64,000 nucleotides of DNA from Neorhizobium galegae. Lineage in GTDB: Bacteria; Pseudomonadota; Alphaproteobacteria; Rhizobiales; Rhizobiaceae. The notes under the pieces were generated by a model. That model saw nothing but the letters and a program-made list of their open reading frames with translations. It made no database searches and was not told the DNA's origin. This document shows positions 19,000-28,162 of the stretch, piece by piece. Made by a program: the position numbers and the translations under genes. The stretch's first letter is position 1; the number at the start of each line of letters is the position of its first letter. The stretch spans positions 124,001 through 188,000 of the forward strand of contig NZ_JAGIPG010000001.1 in assembly GCF_017877055.1 (NCBI RefSeq), written 5' to 3'.

Positions 19000-20553
19000 T
19001 CACTGATTGCCGGTCGCGGCGCGCACCAGCGCTTCGGCGCTCAGAGCCTCGCGCTCGAAGACACCGGCGGCCAGGCCCTCGCGCATCACCATCACCCGGT
19101 CGGACATGCCGAGGATTTCGGGAAGCTCGGAGGACACCATGATGATCGACAGGCCTTCGGCGGCGAGTTCGCCGATGAAGGCGTGCACGGCGGCCTTGGA
19201 GCCGATGTCGATGCCCTTGGTCGGCTCGTCGAGAATGATCACCTTCGGCTGGGTCGCCAGCCATTTGCCGATGACGACCTTCTGCTGGTTGCCGCCCGAC
19301 AGGGTGCCGACCGGCACCGAAAGAGCGGCGGCGCGCAGGTCCAACCGTTCGGCATATTTTCGCGCAAGCGCCAGTTCGTTGGCGGCCTTCAGGAAACCCG
19401 AGCGTGATGTCTTGCCGAGCGATGGCAGCGACATATTCTGGAAGATCGGCATGGGCAGTGCCAGGCCGTGGCGACCGCGTTCCTCCGGCACGTAGACGAT
19501 GCCGGCGCGGATCGCGTCGCCCGAGGAGCGGATGTCGAGCGGCTTGCCTTCCAGCACCAGCCGGCCGGAGGAGGGCCGGGTCACGCCGAACAGCGACTGG
19601 CAGAGCTCCGAACGTCCGGCGCCGATCAAGCCGTAGAGCCCAAGGATTTCGCCGCGGCGGAGCTCGAAGGAAATGTCGCGGAATTCGGTCGGGTGGCAGT
19701 AGCTTTCGACACGGAAGACCGGCGCGCCGATCGCAACCTCGACCTTGGGGAAAACGTCCTTGACGTCGCGGCCGACCATCAGCCGGACGATCTCGTCCTG
19801 CGGCGTCTGCTTCAACCGGCCCTGGCCGACGGCACGGCCGTCGCGGAATACCACGAAATTCTCGGCGATCTCATAGACCTCGTCGAACTTGTGGCTGATG
19901 AAGAGGATCGCCTTGCCCTGGCGTTTCAGGTTCTCGACGATGCGGAAGAGATCGTCGATCTCCTTGCGGGACAGGGCCGCGGTCGGTTCGTCCATGATGA
20001 CGATACGCGCCTCGACGGACAGCGCCCGGGCAATCGCCACGAGATGGCGCTGGGCGATCGACAGGTCGCGCAGGCGGATCGTCGGGTCGATCTCGCTTTC
20101 GAGCTGGAGCATCAGGGCCTTGGCGCCGGAATTGATCCTGCGCCAGTCGATCGTGCCGAACCGGGTGCGCGGCGCATGGCCAAGAAAGATGTTTTCCGCG
20201 ACGCTCAGCTCGTCGAAGAGGACGGTTTCCTGATGGATGGCGGTGACGCCGGCGTCGATCGCGGCCTGGGCGCTCGCGAATGTGGTGGGCACGCCGTCGA
20301 TCAGGATTTCGCCCTCGTTCGGGCGGTAGATGCCGGTCAGGATCTTGACCAGCGTCGACTTGCCGGCGCCGTTTTCGCCGATCAGAGCCGTCACCTGGCC
20401 GGGGTAAAGCCTGATGCTGACGCCATCGAGGGCTTTGACGCCCGGAAAGATCTGGCTGATGCCGCGCATTTCCAGGATCGGCATTGCTTCCGTCGTCGGT
20501 GCCGGTCGGGGCGATCGGTCTTGAATTTTCGTAACGCCGTTCATCAGGGACAT
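19000..20553 (-). CDS. rhaT: Rhamnose ABC transporter ATP-binding protein
   Basis: This 517-residue double ATPase of the sugar (RbsA/XylG-like) class energises the RhaP/RhaQ channel. The first half has a canonical Walker A (GENGAGKST), signature-equivalent LSIAQRHLVAIARAL and Walker B IVIMDEPTAAL. The second half has the degenerate GLIGAGRSEL loop and the signature LSGGNQQKVVIGKWL, as usual for this class. It is not homologous to Escherichia coli RhaT, which is a proton symporter. A 226-bp gap with a palindromic repeat separates it from rhaS. Confidence 0.94.
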   Translation of the reverse strand: MSLMNGVTKIQDRSPRPAPTTEAMPILEMRGISQIFPGVKALDGVSIRLYPGQVTALIGENGAGKSTLVKILTGIYRPNEGEILIDGVPTTFASAQAAIDAGVTAIHQETVLFDELSVAENIFLGHAPRTRFGTIDWRRINSGAKALMLQLESEIDPTIRLRDLSIAQRHLVAIARALSVEARIVIMDEPTAALSRKEIDDLFRIVENLKRQGKAILFISHKFDEVYEIAENFVVFRDGRAVGQGRLKQTPQDEIVRLMVGRDVKDVFPKVEVAIGAPVFRVESYCHPTEFRDISFELRRGEILGLYGLIGAGRSELCQSLFGVTRPSSGRLVLEGKPLDIRSSGDAIRAGIVYVPEERGRHGLALPMPIFQNMSLPSLGKTSRSGFLKAANELALARKYAERLDLRAAALSVPVGTLSGGNQQKVVIGKWLATQPKVIILDEPTKGIDIGSKAAVHAFIGELAAEGLSIIMVSSELPEILGMSDRVMVMREGLAAGVFEREALSAEALVRAATGNQ

Positions 20554-20625
20554 TTTCCGACGAGTCTTTGAGATTACGTCTGGTTATTTTTCGCGCGCAA
20601 AAGTCGACGATTCCGAGTTTGGAGC

Positions 20626-20768
20626 GGCCCTCACCCGGCCTCCGCTCCGCTGGCCACCCTCTCCTCGAGGGGAGAGGAGGGAATAGCGAAGGCGCGACAT
20701 ATTTCTTCTCCCCGACGGGGAGAAAGTGCCGGCAGGCGGATGAGGGGGCTCGCACCTGCCGGCAAGGG
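20626..20768. repeat. Palindromic intergenic repeat, RIME-like
   Basis: Three inverted repeats stand in a row between rhaS and rhaT. CCTCTCC/GGAGAGG is at 20658-20677, TTCTCCCC/GGGGAGAA at 20706-20724, and TGCCGGCAGG/CCTGCCGGCA at 20727-20764. The layout and the wording ccctcacccggcct resemble the RIME mosaic elements known from rhizobial intergenic regions. In a transcript it would fold into strong hairpins and could raise rhaS mRNA over the downstream genes. Confidence 0.72.
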
Positions 20769-20779
20769 AGTTCTCCGGA

Positions 20780-21775
20780 TCAGAAGATCTTGGAGAACTC
20801 GTCGATGTTCTTGGCATTATAGACGAACGGGTCGGCCATGGCGGCCTCGCCATTGTCGCCCACCTTGATCGAGCCCATGCGGCCGGCCTTGATGGCCGAG
20901 CCGGGCTTGGCGTCTGTATCGCCCTTGACGAGATGATAGGCGATCTGGGTGGCCGAATAACCGAGGTCGATCGGGTTCCAGATGGCGAATTCCTTGGTCG
21001 CGCCCGACTTGATGGCGCCGGCCATTTCGGACGGCAGGCCGAGGCCGGTCACGTAGACCTTGCCGATCATGCCGGCATCCTTGACGGCCTGCGAGGCGGC
21101 CAGCACGCCGACCGTAGTCGGGGCGACGATGACCTTGACGTTCGGCTGCGATTTCAGGAGGCCCTGCGCTTCGCGGTAGGACTTGTCGGCCAGGTCGTCA
21201 CCATAGACCGTGGTTGCGAGGTTCAGGCCGGGGAAATCCTTGAGCTGCTTCTTCATCTCGGCAATCCAGGTGTTCTGGTTCGTCGAGGTGGTGGTGGCCG
21301 AGAGGATGGCGAAATCGCCCTTGCCGCCGTCGAGATGATCCTTGGCGAGCGTCAGGCACATCTTGCCGATCAGCTCGTTGGAAGACGGGTTTAGGTGCAT
21401 GATGCGGCCTTCCTTGGCCACCGCAGAATCCCAGGAGATCACCTTGATGCCGCGCTGTGCGGCCTTCTTCAGCGCCGGGATGACGGCATCCGGATCGTTG
21501 GCGGAGATGGCGATCGCGTCCACCCCTTGAGCGATCAGCGAATTGATCACTTCGATCTGGCCTTCGGCCGTCGTGGAGGTCGGGCCTGTATAGATGACCT
21601 GGACCCCGCCGAGTTCCTTGGCCGCTTCCTGGGCACCCTTGTTGGCGGCCTCGAAGAAGCCGTTGCCGAGCGATTTGACGACAAGCGCGATCTTCATGTC
21701 GGCGGCATTTGCCGCCGTCGTCATTGCGGCGAAGGCAAGTGCCACGCCGAGAGCGAGTTTCTTTGCAAGTTTCAT
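20780..21775 (-). CDS. rhaS: Rhamnose-binding periplasmic protein
   Basis: 331 residues of the RbsB-like Peripla_BP_4 family, with the Sec signal peptide MKLAKKLALGVALAFAAMTTAANA. The segment VKSLGNGFFEAANKGAQEAAKELG is typical of the ligand-facing first helix. The ATG at 21775 follows TGGGAGGACC. It binds rhamnose for the RhaTPQ importer. The rhizobial name RhaS is used here; the protein is unrelated to the E. coli activator of the same name. Confidence 0.93.
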   Translation of the reverse strand: MKLAKKLALGVALAFAAMTTAANAADMKIALVVKSLGNGFFEAANKGAQEAAKELGGVQVIYTGPTSTTAEGQIEVINSLIAQGVDAIAISANDPDAVIPALKKAAQRGIKVISWDSAVAKEGRIMHLNPSSNELIGKMCLTLAKDHLDGGKGDFAILSATTTSTNQNTWIAEMKKQLKDFPGLNLATTVYGDDLADKSYREAQGLLKSQPNVKVIVAPTTVGVLAASQAVKDAGMIGKVYVTGLGLPSEMAGAIKSGATKEFAIWNPIDLGYSATQIAYHLVKGDTDAKPGSAIKAGRMGSIKVGDNGEAAMADPFVYNAKNIDEFSKIF

Positions 21776-21824
21776 GGTTGGTCCTCCCAGTTGATAGTTC
21801 GATCTTCCTCCCGCCGGTCGCTCC

Positions 21825-22640
21825 TCATGCGGCCGACGAGGAATCCTGCTTGGCCACGTCCGCCGAAACGGCACCGGCGATAATCAGCTTGACGCCCGCA
21901 TCCTCGATCATCCGTACCGCGTCGTCGGTCACGCCGTCATCGGTGATGACCGTCGTCACCCGTTCCAGCGGGCAGAGAATGAGGCTCGATCGGCGCGAAA
22001 ACTTCGATGAATCCACCATCACGATCAGTTCCTCGGCCTGATGCATCAGCTTCTGTTCGCTCTGGATCACCAGCGCGTCTGCTTCCATCACGCCGAGCGG
22101 GCCGACCCCCTGCGCCCCGATGAACATGCGCCGCGCATAAAAATTGCGGATTGCGTCATTGTCGAAAGGCGACAGGATCAGGCTCTGCTCGCGATAGATC
22201 GCGCCACCCGGTATGGTCACCGTGTTCTTCGAATGCTTGACCAGATGTTCGGCGATCGCAAACGAATTGGTCATCACCTGCAGGCGCCGTGCCGACATGA
22301 AATGTACCATCTGGAACGTCGTGGTCCCGCCGTTGATGATGACGCTGTCGCCTTCGTTGCAGAGTTCGACCGCACGGCGGGCGATGGCGCGCTTCTTGTC
22401 GATATTGACCGATTCCGAAACTCGGAACGACCGGGCGGCGAGCTGGCCGATCTGCGGCGGATGAACCGCCTCCGCGCCGCCGCGGACACGCCGCAGCTTG
22501 CCCTGAACGTGCAGCGAGGCGATGTCGCGCCGGATCGTCGCTTCCGAGGCCTCGGTCAATTCGGCGATATCCTGCACCGTGACGACGGGCTTTTCCTGGA
22601 CGGCGCTCAAGATGATGCGATGGCGTTCACGTTCGTGCAT
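21825..22640 (-). CDS. rhaR: DeoR-family regulator of the rhamnose operons
   Basis: This 271-residue regulator has an N-terminal DeoR helix-turn-helix (VTVQDIAELTEASEATIRRDIASL, about residues 17-40) and a sugar-phosphate-sensing C-terminal domain (NGGTTTFQMV). The ATG at 22640 is preceded by GAGGAGG. It heads the rhaRSTPQUK unit and faces rhaD. In R. leguminosarum, RhaR is the DeoR-type negative regulator of rhamnose use. The paired inverted repeat immediately upstream is its likely binding site. Confidence 0.93.
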   Translation of the reverse strand: MHERERHRIILSAVQEKPVVTVQDIAELTEASEATIRRDIASLHVQGKLRRVRGGAEAVHPPQIGQLAARSFRVSESVNIDKKRAIARRAVELCNEGDSVIINGGTTTFQMVHFMSARRLQVMTNSFAIAEHLVKHSKNTVTIPGGAIYREQSLILSPFDNDAIRNFYARRMFIGAQGVGPLGVMEADALVIQSEQKLMHQAEELIVMVDSSKFSRRSSLILCPLERVTTVITDDGVTDDAVRMIEDAGVKLIIAGAVSADVAKQDSSSAA

Positions 22641-22682
22641 GGGGCTCCTCCTCGCCGACAACTATTGCTGGAAAATTTATGA

Positions 22683-22755
22683 TGTCAATCAGAAACGATC
22701 AAATTCGCTTTTATTGCGTTGCACAATGAAAGTTTATGATCGTTTCTGATTGACA
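22683..22755. promoter_or_regulatory. 19-bp inverted repeat covering the divergent rhaR/rhaD promoters
   Basis: The left arm TGTCAATCAGAAACGATCA (22683-22701) and the right arm TGATCGTTTCTGATTGACA (22737-22755) are perfect inverted copies separated by 35 bp. Each arm ends in TTGACA pointing outward, toward rhaR and toward rhaD respectively, so each may hold a -35 element. On the rhaR side AATAGT follows after 16 bp. The layout suits a DeoR-type repressor bound at both promoters. Confidence 0.8.
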
Positions 22756-22841
22756 GGTGCTGCGGCAATGCGCGATACCCACAACAGGGAGATGGCGACC
22801 GCCTCGTCGCCGTGAGCCGAAACACGTTGGGAGGACAAGCG

Positions 22842-24938
22842 ATGTCGGGCCAAACCCGCCTTCTCGAAAACCGTTGGGATGATGTTCAGGCCACCAAGCT
22901 CGATGAGCCCGGCAAGCTGCTCTATCGCTCCAATCTTCTCGGTGCCGACAAGCGCATCACCAATTACGGCGGCGGCAATACCTCGGCCAAGGTGATGGAA
23001 ACCGACCCGCTGACTGGCGAAAAGGTGAAGGTCATGTGGGTAAAGGGCTCGGGCGGCGATGTCGGCACGATCAAGCTTGACGGTTTCGCCACCCTCTACA
23101 TGGATAAGCTGGAAGCACTGAAGGGGCTCTACAAGGGCGTCGAGGACGAGGACCGCATGGTCGGCTTCCTGCCGCACTGCACCTTCAACCTCAATCCGCG
23201 CGCCGCCTCGATCGACACGCCGCTGCACGGTTTCGTGCCGTTCACGCATGTCGACCACATGCACCCGGATGCGATCATTGCGATTGCGGCTTCGAAGAAT
23301 TCTCGGGAGCTGACGCAGCAGATCTTTGGCAACGAGATCGGCTGGCTGCCGTGGCGGCGGCCGGGTTTCCAGCTCGGGCTCGATCTCGAAGCGTTCGTCA
23401 AGGCTAACCCGACGGCCAAGGGCGTCGTGCTGGAAAGCCACGGCCTGTTCACCTGGGCGGATGACGCCAAGGTCTGCTACGAACTGACGCTCGACATCAT
23501 CAATAAGGCGATCGAATGGTTCGCCAAGGAAACTGAAGGCAAGACGATCTTCGGTGGTGCAGTGGCACAGAGCCTGCCCGCGGCCGAGCGCCGGGCGATC
23601 GTTGCAAAGCTGATGCCGGAAATCCGCAGCCGGATCGGCAAGGCGGAGCGCAAGCTCGGCCATTTCGACGATCAGGACGCGGTGCTGGAATTCGTCAATT
23701 CCAGGGATCTGAAGCCGCTCGGAGCGCTCGGCACCTCTTGCCCAGACCATTTCCTGCGTACAAAAATCCGCCCGCTGATCCTTGATTTCGATCCCGCGAA
23801 GCCGGATGTCAATGCGGTTCTCGCCGGTCTCGATAAGGCGCTCGAAGACTACCGCGCCGACTATACGCGCTATTATGAAGCCTGCAGGCACGATAATTCG
23901 CCGAAGATCCGCGATCCCAACCCCGTCATCTTCCTGATCCCCGGTGTCGGCCTTCTGTCGTTTGCGCGGGACAAGGCGACCGCCCGCATTGCCGGCGAGT
24001 TCTACGTCAACGCCATCAACGTGATGCGCGGCGCGTCCACCGTTTCCGAATATCAGGGCCTACCGGAGCAGGAGGCGTTCGACATCGAATACTGGCTGCT
24101 CGAAGAGGCCAAGCTGCAGCGCATGCCGAAGCCGAAAAGCCTTGCCGGGCAGGTGGCGTTCGTCACCGGCGGCGCCGGCGGCATCGGGCGGGCGACCGCA
24201 GCCCGGTTGATGGGCGAGGGCGCCTGCGTGGTGCTTGCCGATATCGACGGCGGCGCGCTCGAGACGACCAAAGCCGATTTCGAAAAATCCTTCGGCAAGG
24301 ATGCGGTGCGCGGGGTTCTGCTCGACGTGACGACCGAAGACGCGGTGATCACGGCGTTTGCCGAGGCCTGCGTCGAATTCGGCGGCGTCGATATCCTCGT
24401 CTCAAATGCCGGGATTGCGTCCTCCGCACCGGTCGAGGAAACGACGCTCGCGATGTGGAGCAAGAATATCGACATCCTGGCGACCGGCTATTTCCTTGTC
24501 TCGCGGGAGGCGTTCCGGCTGTTCCGACGCCAGAAGCTCGGTGGCAACGTGGTGTTCGTCGCTTCCAAGAACGGACTTGCCTCGTCGCCGAACGCATCGG
24601 CCTATTGCACCGCGAAGGCAGCCGAAATCCATCTGGCTCGCTGCCTGGCCCTGGAAGGCGCCGATGCTGGTATCCGTGTCAATACGGTCAATCCGGATGC
24701 GGTGCTGCGTGGCTCGAAGATCTGGAACGGCGAATGGCGCGAACAGCGTGCCGCTTCCTCGAAGATCGAAGTGAGCGATCTGGAGGAGCATTACCGCAAG
24801 CGGTCACTGCTGAAGCTGAATGTATTCCCTGAAGATATTGCCGAGGCGATCTACTTCCTGGCGTCGGATGCCTCGGCGAAATCGACCGGCAACATCATCA
24901 ACGTGGATGCCGGCAACGCGCAGAGTTTTACACGGTAA
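22842..24938 (+). CDS. rhaD: Bifunctional rhamnulose-1-phosphate aldolase/short-chain dehydrogenase
   Basis: This 698-residue two-domain enzyme has a class II aldolase domain at about residues 1-400 (NYGGGNTSAKV, metal histidines in HVDHMHP and ESHGLFTW). A short-chain dehydrogenase follows from about residue 430 (VTGGAGGIGRATA for NAD binding, SAYCTAKAAE for the catalytic Tyr-Lys). The aldolase splits L-rhamnulose-1-phosphate into dihydroxyacetone phosphate and L-lactaldehyde, and the dehydrogenase domain probably oxidises or otherwise processes the lactaldehyde. The fusion is the usual rhizobial form. The ATG at 22842 follows GGGAGGAC. Confidence 0.94.
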   Translation: MSGQTRLLENRWDDVQATKLDEPGKLLYRSNLLGADKRITNYGGGNTSAKVMETDPLTGEKVKVMWVKGSGGDVGTIKLDGFATLYMDKLEALKGLYKGVEDEDRMVGFLPHCTFNLNPRAASIDTPLHGFVPFTHVDHMHPDAIIAIAASKNSRELTQQIFGNEIGWLPWRRPGFQLGLDLEAFVKANPTAKGVVLESHGLFTWADDAKVCYELTLDIINKAIEWFAKETEGKTIFGGAVAQSLPAAERRAIVAKLMPEIRSRIGKAERKLGHFDDQDAVLEFVNSRDLKPLGALGTSCPDHFLRTKIRPLILDFDPAKPDVNAVLAGLDKALEDYRADYTRYYEACRHDNSPKIRDPNPVIFLIPGVGLLSFARDKATARIAGEFYVNAINVMRGASTVSEYQGLPEQEAFDIEYWLLEEAKLQRMPKPKSLAGQVAFVTGGAGGIGRATAARLMGEGACVVLADIDGGALETTKADFEKSFGKDAVRGVLLDVTTEDAVITAFAEACVEFGGVDILVSNAGIASSAPVEETTLAMWSKNIDILATGYFLVSREAFRLFRRQKLGGNVVFVASKNGLASSPNASAYCTAKAAEIHLARCLALEGADAGIRVNTVNPDAVLRGSKIWNGEWREQRAASSKIEVSDLEEHYRKRSLLKLNVFPEDIAEAIYFLASDASAKSTGNIINVDAGNAQSFTR

Positions 24939-25016
24939 CCTGGTTGCCGTCGCTTGGACTGAGTTGTCAGACGTTGGCTGAAAGGAATGATGCGGGAACG
25001 GGAACGGCATTCTTCA

Positions 25017-25049
25017 CCCTCATTCCTGTGACAAGCAAAGGAATGAGGG
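25017..25049 (+). promoter_or_regulatory. Intercistronic hairpin between rhaD and rhaI
   Basis: The perfect 11-bp arms CCCTCATTCCT and AGGAATGAGGG flank an 11-base loop in the 159-bp gap. A further partial copy (AGGAATGA) lies at 24983-24990. There is no T-run, so it is more likely an mRNA-stabilising or processing hairpin than a full terminator. Confidence 0.55.
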
Positions 25050-25097
25050 AACTTGAAGCGGGCGTCCAGAGCCGCCATGCAGGTTGGGGAGGAACAC

Positions 25098-26390
25098 ATG
25101 CCTGAATTGAATATCTCCGCGGACATCGTCGCTGTCGAAAATGACAAGCGCTTGAGCGCGCTCAAATCCGATTACGAGGCGCTCGGCGAAAACCTGTCGC
25201 GGCGTGGTCTCGATATCGAAACGATCACCGGAGAGGTCGAAGAATTCTTCGTCGCGGTACCGTCTTGGGGCGTCGGCACCGGCGGCACGCGTTTCGCCCG
25301 TTTTCCGGGCCAAGGCGAGCCGCGCGGCATTTTCGACAAGCTCGACGATTGCTCGGTGATCAATCAGCTCACAACGGCGACGCCGACCGTTTCGCTGCAT
25401 ATCCCCTGGGACAAGGCAGATGCGAAGGAATTGCGCGCCAAGGGCGACGTGCTGGGTCTCGGGTTCGACGCGATGAACTCAAACACGTTTTCCGATGCGC
25501 CGGGGCAGGCGCATTCCTATAAATACGGTTCGCTCAGCCACACGGACTCCGCGACGCGCGCCCAGGCGATCGAGCACAATCTCGAATGTATCGAGATCGG
25601 CAAGGCGATCGGCTCCAAGGCTCTGACGGTGTGGATCGGCGACGGTTCGAACTTTCCGGGCCAGAGCCATTTCACGCGGGCGTTCGAGCGCTACCTTGCG
25701 TCGATGGTGGAGATCTACAAGGCGTTGCCGGACGATTGGCGGCTGTTTTCCGAACACAAGATGTACGAGCCGGCCTTCTATTCCACGGTCGTGCAGGACT
25801 GGGGCACCAACTATCTGATCGCCAATACGCTGGGACCAAAGGCCTTCTGCCTCGTCGATCTCGGGCATCACGCGCCGAACACCAATATCGAGATGATCGT
25901 GGCTCGCCTCATCCAGTTCGGAAAGCTTGGCGGTTTTCACTTCAACGATTCCAAATATGGCGATGACGACCTCGATGCCGGTGCGATCGAGCCCTACCGC
26001 CTTTTCCTGGTCTTCAATGAACTGGTGGATGCCGAGCATCGCGGGATCAAAGACTTCCGCCCGGCGCATATGATCGACCAGTCGCACAACGTCACCGATC
26101 CGATCGAAAGCCTGATTTCCAGCGCCAACGAGATCCGCCGCGCCTATGCCCAGGCATTGCTGGTCGATCGGCGCGCGCTCGACGGCTTCCAGCAGGACAA
26201 CGATGCACTGATGGCCTCCGAGACGTTGAAACGCGCCTATCGCACCGACGTAGAGCCGATTTTGGCCGAGGCCCGACGCCGTGCTGGCGGAGCGATCGAT
26301 CCGGTCGCTACGTATCGGGCCAGCGGTTACCGGAAAAAGGTCGCGCTCGAACGTCCAGCCTCTGCCAGCGGCGGTGGCGGGATCGTCTGA
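25098..26390 (+). CDS. rhaI: L-rhamnose isomerase, rhizobial/Pseudomonas type
   Basis: This 430-residue TIM-barrel metal-dependent aldose isomerase converts L-rhamnose to L-rhamnulose, the step before RhaK. Metal-site segments are visible in order: FSEHKMYEPAF, LVDLGHHAPNTN and FHFNDSKYGDDDLDAG. The ATG at 25098 follows GGGGAGGAAC, so the longer open frame from 25053 is not used. It is co-oriented with rhaD behind a hairpin. A strong terminator follows. Confidence 0.94.
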   Translation: MPELNISADIVAVENDKRLSALKSDYEALGENLSRRGLDIETITGEVEEFFVAVPSWGVGTGGTRFARFPGQGEPRGIFDKLDDCSVINQLTTATPTVSLHIPWDKADAKELRAKGDVLGLGFDAMNSNTFSDAPGQAHSYKYGSLSHTDSATRAQAIEHNLECIEIGKAIGSKALTVWIGDGSNFPGQSHFTRAFERYLASMVEIYKALPDDWRLFSEHKMYEPAFYSTVVQDWGTNYLIANTLGPKAFCLVDLGHHAPNTNIEMIVARLIQFGKLGGFHFNDSKYGDDDLDAGAIEPYRLFLVFNELVDAEHRGIKDFRPAHMIDQSHNVTDPIESLISSANEIRRAYAQALLVDRRALDGFQQDNDALMASETLKRAYRTDVEPILAEARRRAGGAIDPVATYRASGYRKKVALERPASASGGGGIV

Positions 26391-26410
26391 TCCCTCTGAC
26401 CTGTCAGGAT

Positions 26411-26433
26411 GCCGGCGGATAAGTTCCGCCGGC
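26411..26433. terminator. Terminator between rhaI and the convergent aminotransferase gene
   Basis: GCCGGCGGA-TAAGT-TCCGCCGGC forms a perfect 9-bp stem with a 5-base loop, 20 bp after the rhaI stop. The following bases are only moderately T-rich. Confidence 0.65.
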
Positions 26434-26467
26434 GGCCATTTCCTATCGTGCGACCGAGTGACCGCGA

Positions 26468-27616
26468 TCAGGTGTTCCGGCCGATTGCGCGTTCCATGCG
26501 GCTGAGGCCCTCCTCAAGCAGGGCACGCGGGCATCCGAAATTGACGCGGACGAAGTTGCCGTAGGCCTCCCCGAATTCCGATCCGGCGTTGAAGCCAACC
26601 TTGCCGTGCTCGAGGAAATGACTCTGGGCATCCGGCTTCAGGCCGAGTTCGGTGCAGTCGAGCCAGGCAAGGAACGTGCCTTCCGACTTTATGAGCTTGA
26701 TCTTGGGAAACCGGCGCGCGATTTCGGCCGACAGGTAGTCGCGGTTGGCCTCTATATAGGCGAGCATCCGCGTCTTCCAGTCGCCAGCCTTCGAGAAGGC
26801 CGCAAGCGTCGCCTCGAGCCCGATGATATTGGCATTGTCGACCATTCCGAGCCGCGCCTGGTTGAATTTCTCGCGGATCGCCTTGTTGCCGATAATCGCG
26901 AAGGCGGTCTTGAGGCCGGCGATATTGTAGGTCTTGCTGGCTGCCATCAGCGTGATCGTGCGGTTCGCAGCGTCTTGCGAAAGCGTGGCGATCGGTACGT
27001 GGCGGCGGCCGTCGAACAGAAGGTCGCAATGGATTTCGTCGGAGATGATCAGCGTATCGTTCTGATGGCAGAGGTCGGCGATCGTCTTCAGTTCTTCCGC
27101 CGTGAATACTTTGCCTGTGGGGTTGTGCGGGTTGCAGAACAGCAGCGCCTTCGACTTCGCCAGTTGCGCCGCCAGAACCTCCGTATCCATCACATAGCCA
27201 TCGGCGGTCGGCACAAGCGGCGCCTCGCGGCGAACAAGGTTCCAGGTCGCCGGAGCTTCGAGGATGGGACGATAGACCGGTGTCTGGACCAGCACGCCGT
27301 CGCCAGGCTTGAGCATCGCGTGCAGCGCCATGTTGAAGCCGGGAACGACGCCTGGAAGGAAGACGATCTCGTCTGGCGAAACGGTCCAGCCGTATTTTTC
27401 CTGCATGTCGGCGATAATCTGCGCTCGCAGTTCTTCACGGGCGACGCCGTAGCCGAGCACCGGATGTTCGAGCCGGTTGCGGATGGCATCGACGATCTCC
27501 GGCGCCGCGGGGAAGTCCATGTCGGCGACCCACATGGGCAGCACGTCGTCCGGATACTTGCTCCACTTCGAGCTGCCGGTGCCCCGGCGTTCGTGCACCG
27601 CATCGAAATCGGTCAT
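26468..27616 (-). CDS. MalY/PatB-type PLP-dependent aminotransferase/C-S lyase
   Basis: This 382-residue class I/II fold-type I PLP enzyme has the MalY/PatB N-terminal signature (SSKWSKYPDDVLPMWVADMDF), which differs from ordinary aspartate aminotransferases. CNPHNPTGKVFT, ISDEIHCDLLF and SKTYNIAGLK (PLP lysine) are the cofactor motifs. PatB/MalY proteins split cystathionine or other C-S bonds to pyruvate and ammonia. The ATG at 27616 fits the family start. It stands alone and is convergent to rhaI. Confidence 0.92.
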   Translation of the reverse strand: MTDFDAVHERRGTGSSKWSKYPDDVLPMWVADMDFPAAPEIVDAIRNRLEHPVLGYGVAREELRAQIIADMQEKYGWTVSPDEIVFLPGVVPGFNMALHAMLKPGDGVLVQTPVYRPILEAPATWNLVRREAPLVPTADGYVMDTEVLAAQLAKSKALLFCNPHNPTGKVFTAEELKTIADLCHQNDTLIISDEIHCDLLFDGRRHVPIATLSQDAANRTITLMAASKTYNIAGLKTAFAIIGNKAIREKFNQARLGMVDNANIIGLEATLAAFSKAGDWKTRMLAYIEANRDYLSAEIARRFPKIKLIKSEGTFLAWLDCTELGLKPDAQSHFLEHGKVGFNAGSEFGEAYGNFVRVNFGCPRALLEEGLSRMERAIGRNT

Positions 27617-27843
27617 GCTCTCAAATCCCCTGTTATCATTCTGCCGTTCAAATTGGCCGGCCATCCTCATTTTCGACGCCTGCCGCGAACCGGGCAAAGC
27701 GTAAAATCCGCCCCGTTGTCCCTAACCGGCCGCGCGCCTGTCAACGCCTTTCTTTGCATAACCGGTGAGCGCAGCGTCCCGCGCTTGTCTTGCGAGCAGC
27801 CTGGTTCGGTATTGGGATGACGCGGATCAATCTGGAGGAAAGT

Positions 27844-28089
27844 TCAGGCGCGGATCAGGATGTGCGCTTCCATAGCCGCCTCGACGAAGGCCTTTCTGGC
27901 TTCTTCCGGCTTGCGTTTTCCGGCATCCACCGCGGCGAAGATGTCAAGCGCCCGGTCGAGGGCCGTGCCATCCTCCGCCGGCCAGTCTTCGATCATCGCC
28001 CAGGCAGCGGCCTGCGTCGTTTCGATCACGGTTTCGGCCGGCGGCTCGCCGATCGATATGACGACCGGCTTGTTCCAGGGCGTATTCAT
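27844..28089 (-). CDS. DUF982 family small protein
   Basis: These 81 residues match the pattern of DUF982, a family almost confined to Rhizobiales: a short beta part (PVVISIG) and then a Trp-containing helix (AAAWAMIEDWP) and an Ala/Lys-rich C terminus. The function is unknown. It lies between the aminotransferase and the FAH-family gene on the same strand but with gaps that do not suggest tight coupling. Confidence 0.82.
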   Translation of the reverse strand: MNTPWNKPVVISIGEPPAETVIETTQAAAWAMIEDWPAEDGTALDRALDIFAAVDAGKRKPEEARKAFVEAAMEAHILIRA

Positions 28090-28162
28090 TCTGTTCAGCG
28101 TCCCGTCTCGTCCATGCCGGTCTCATAGACCGATTTGACGGCCGTGGCGAGGGTCGCTCTCG

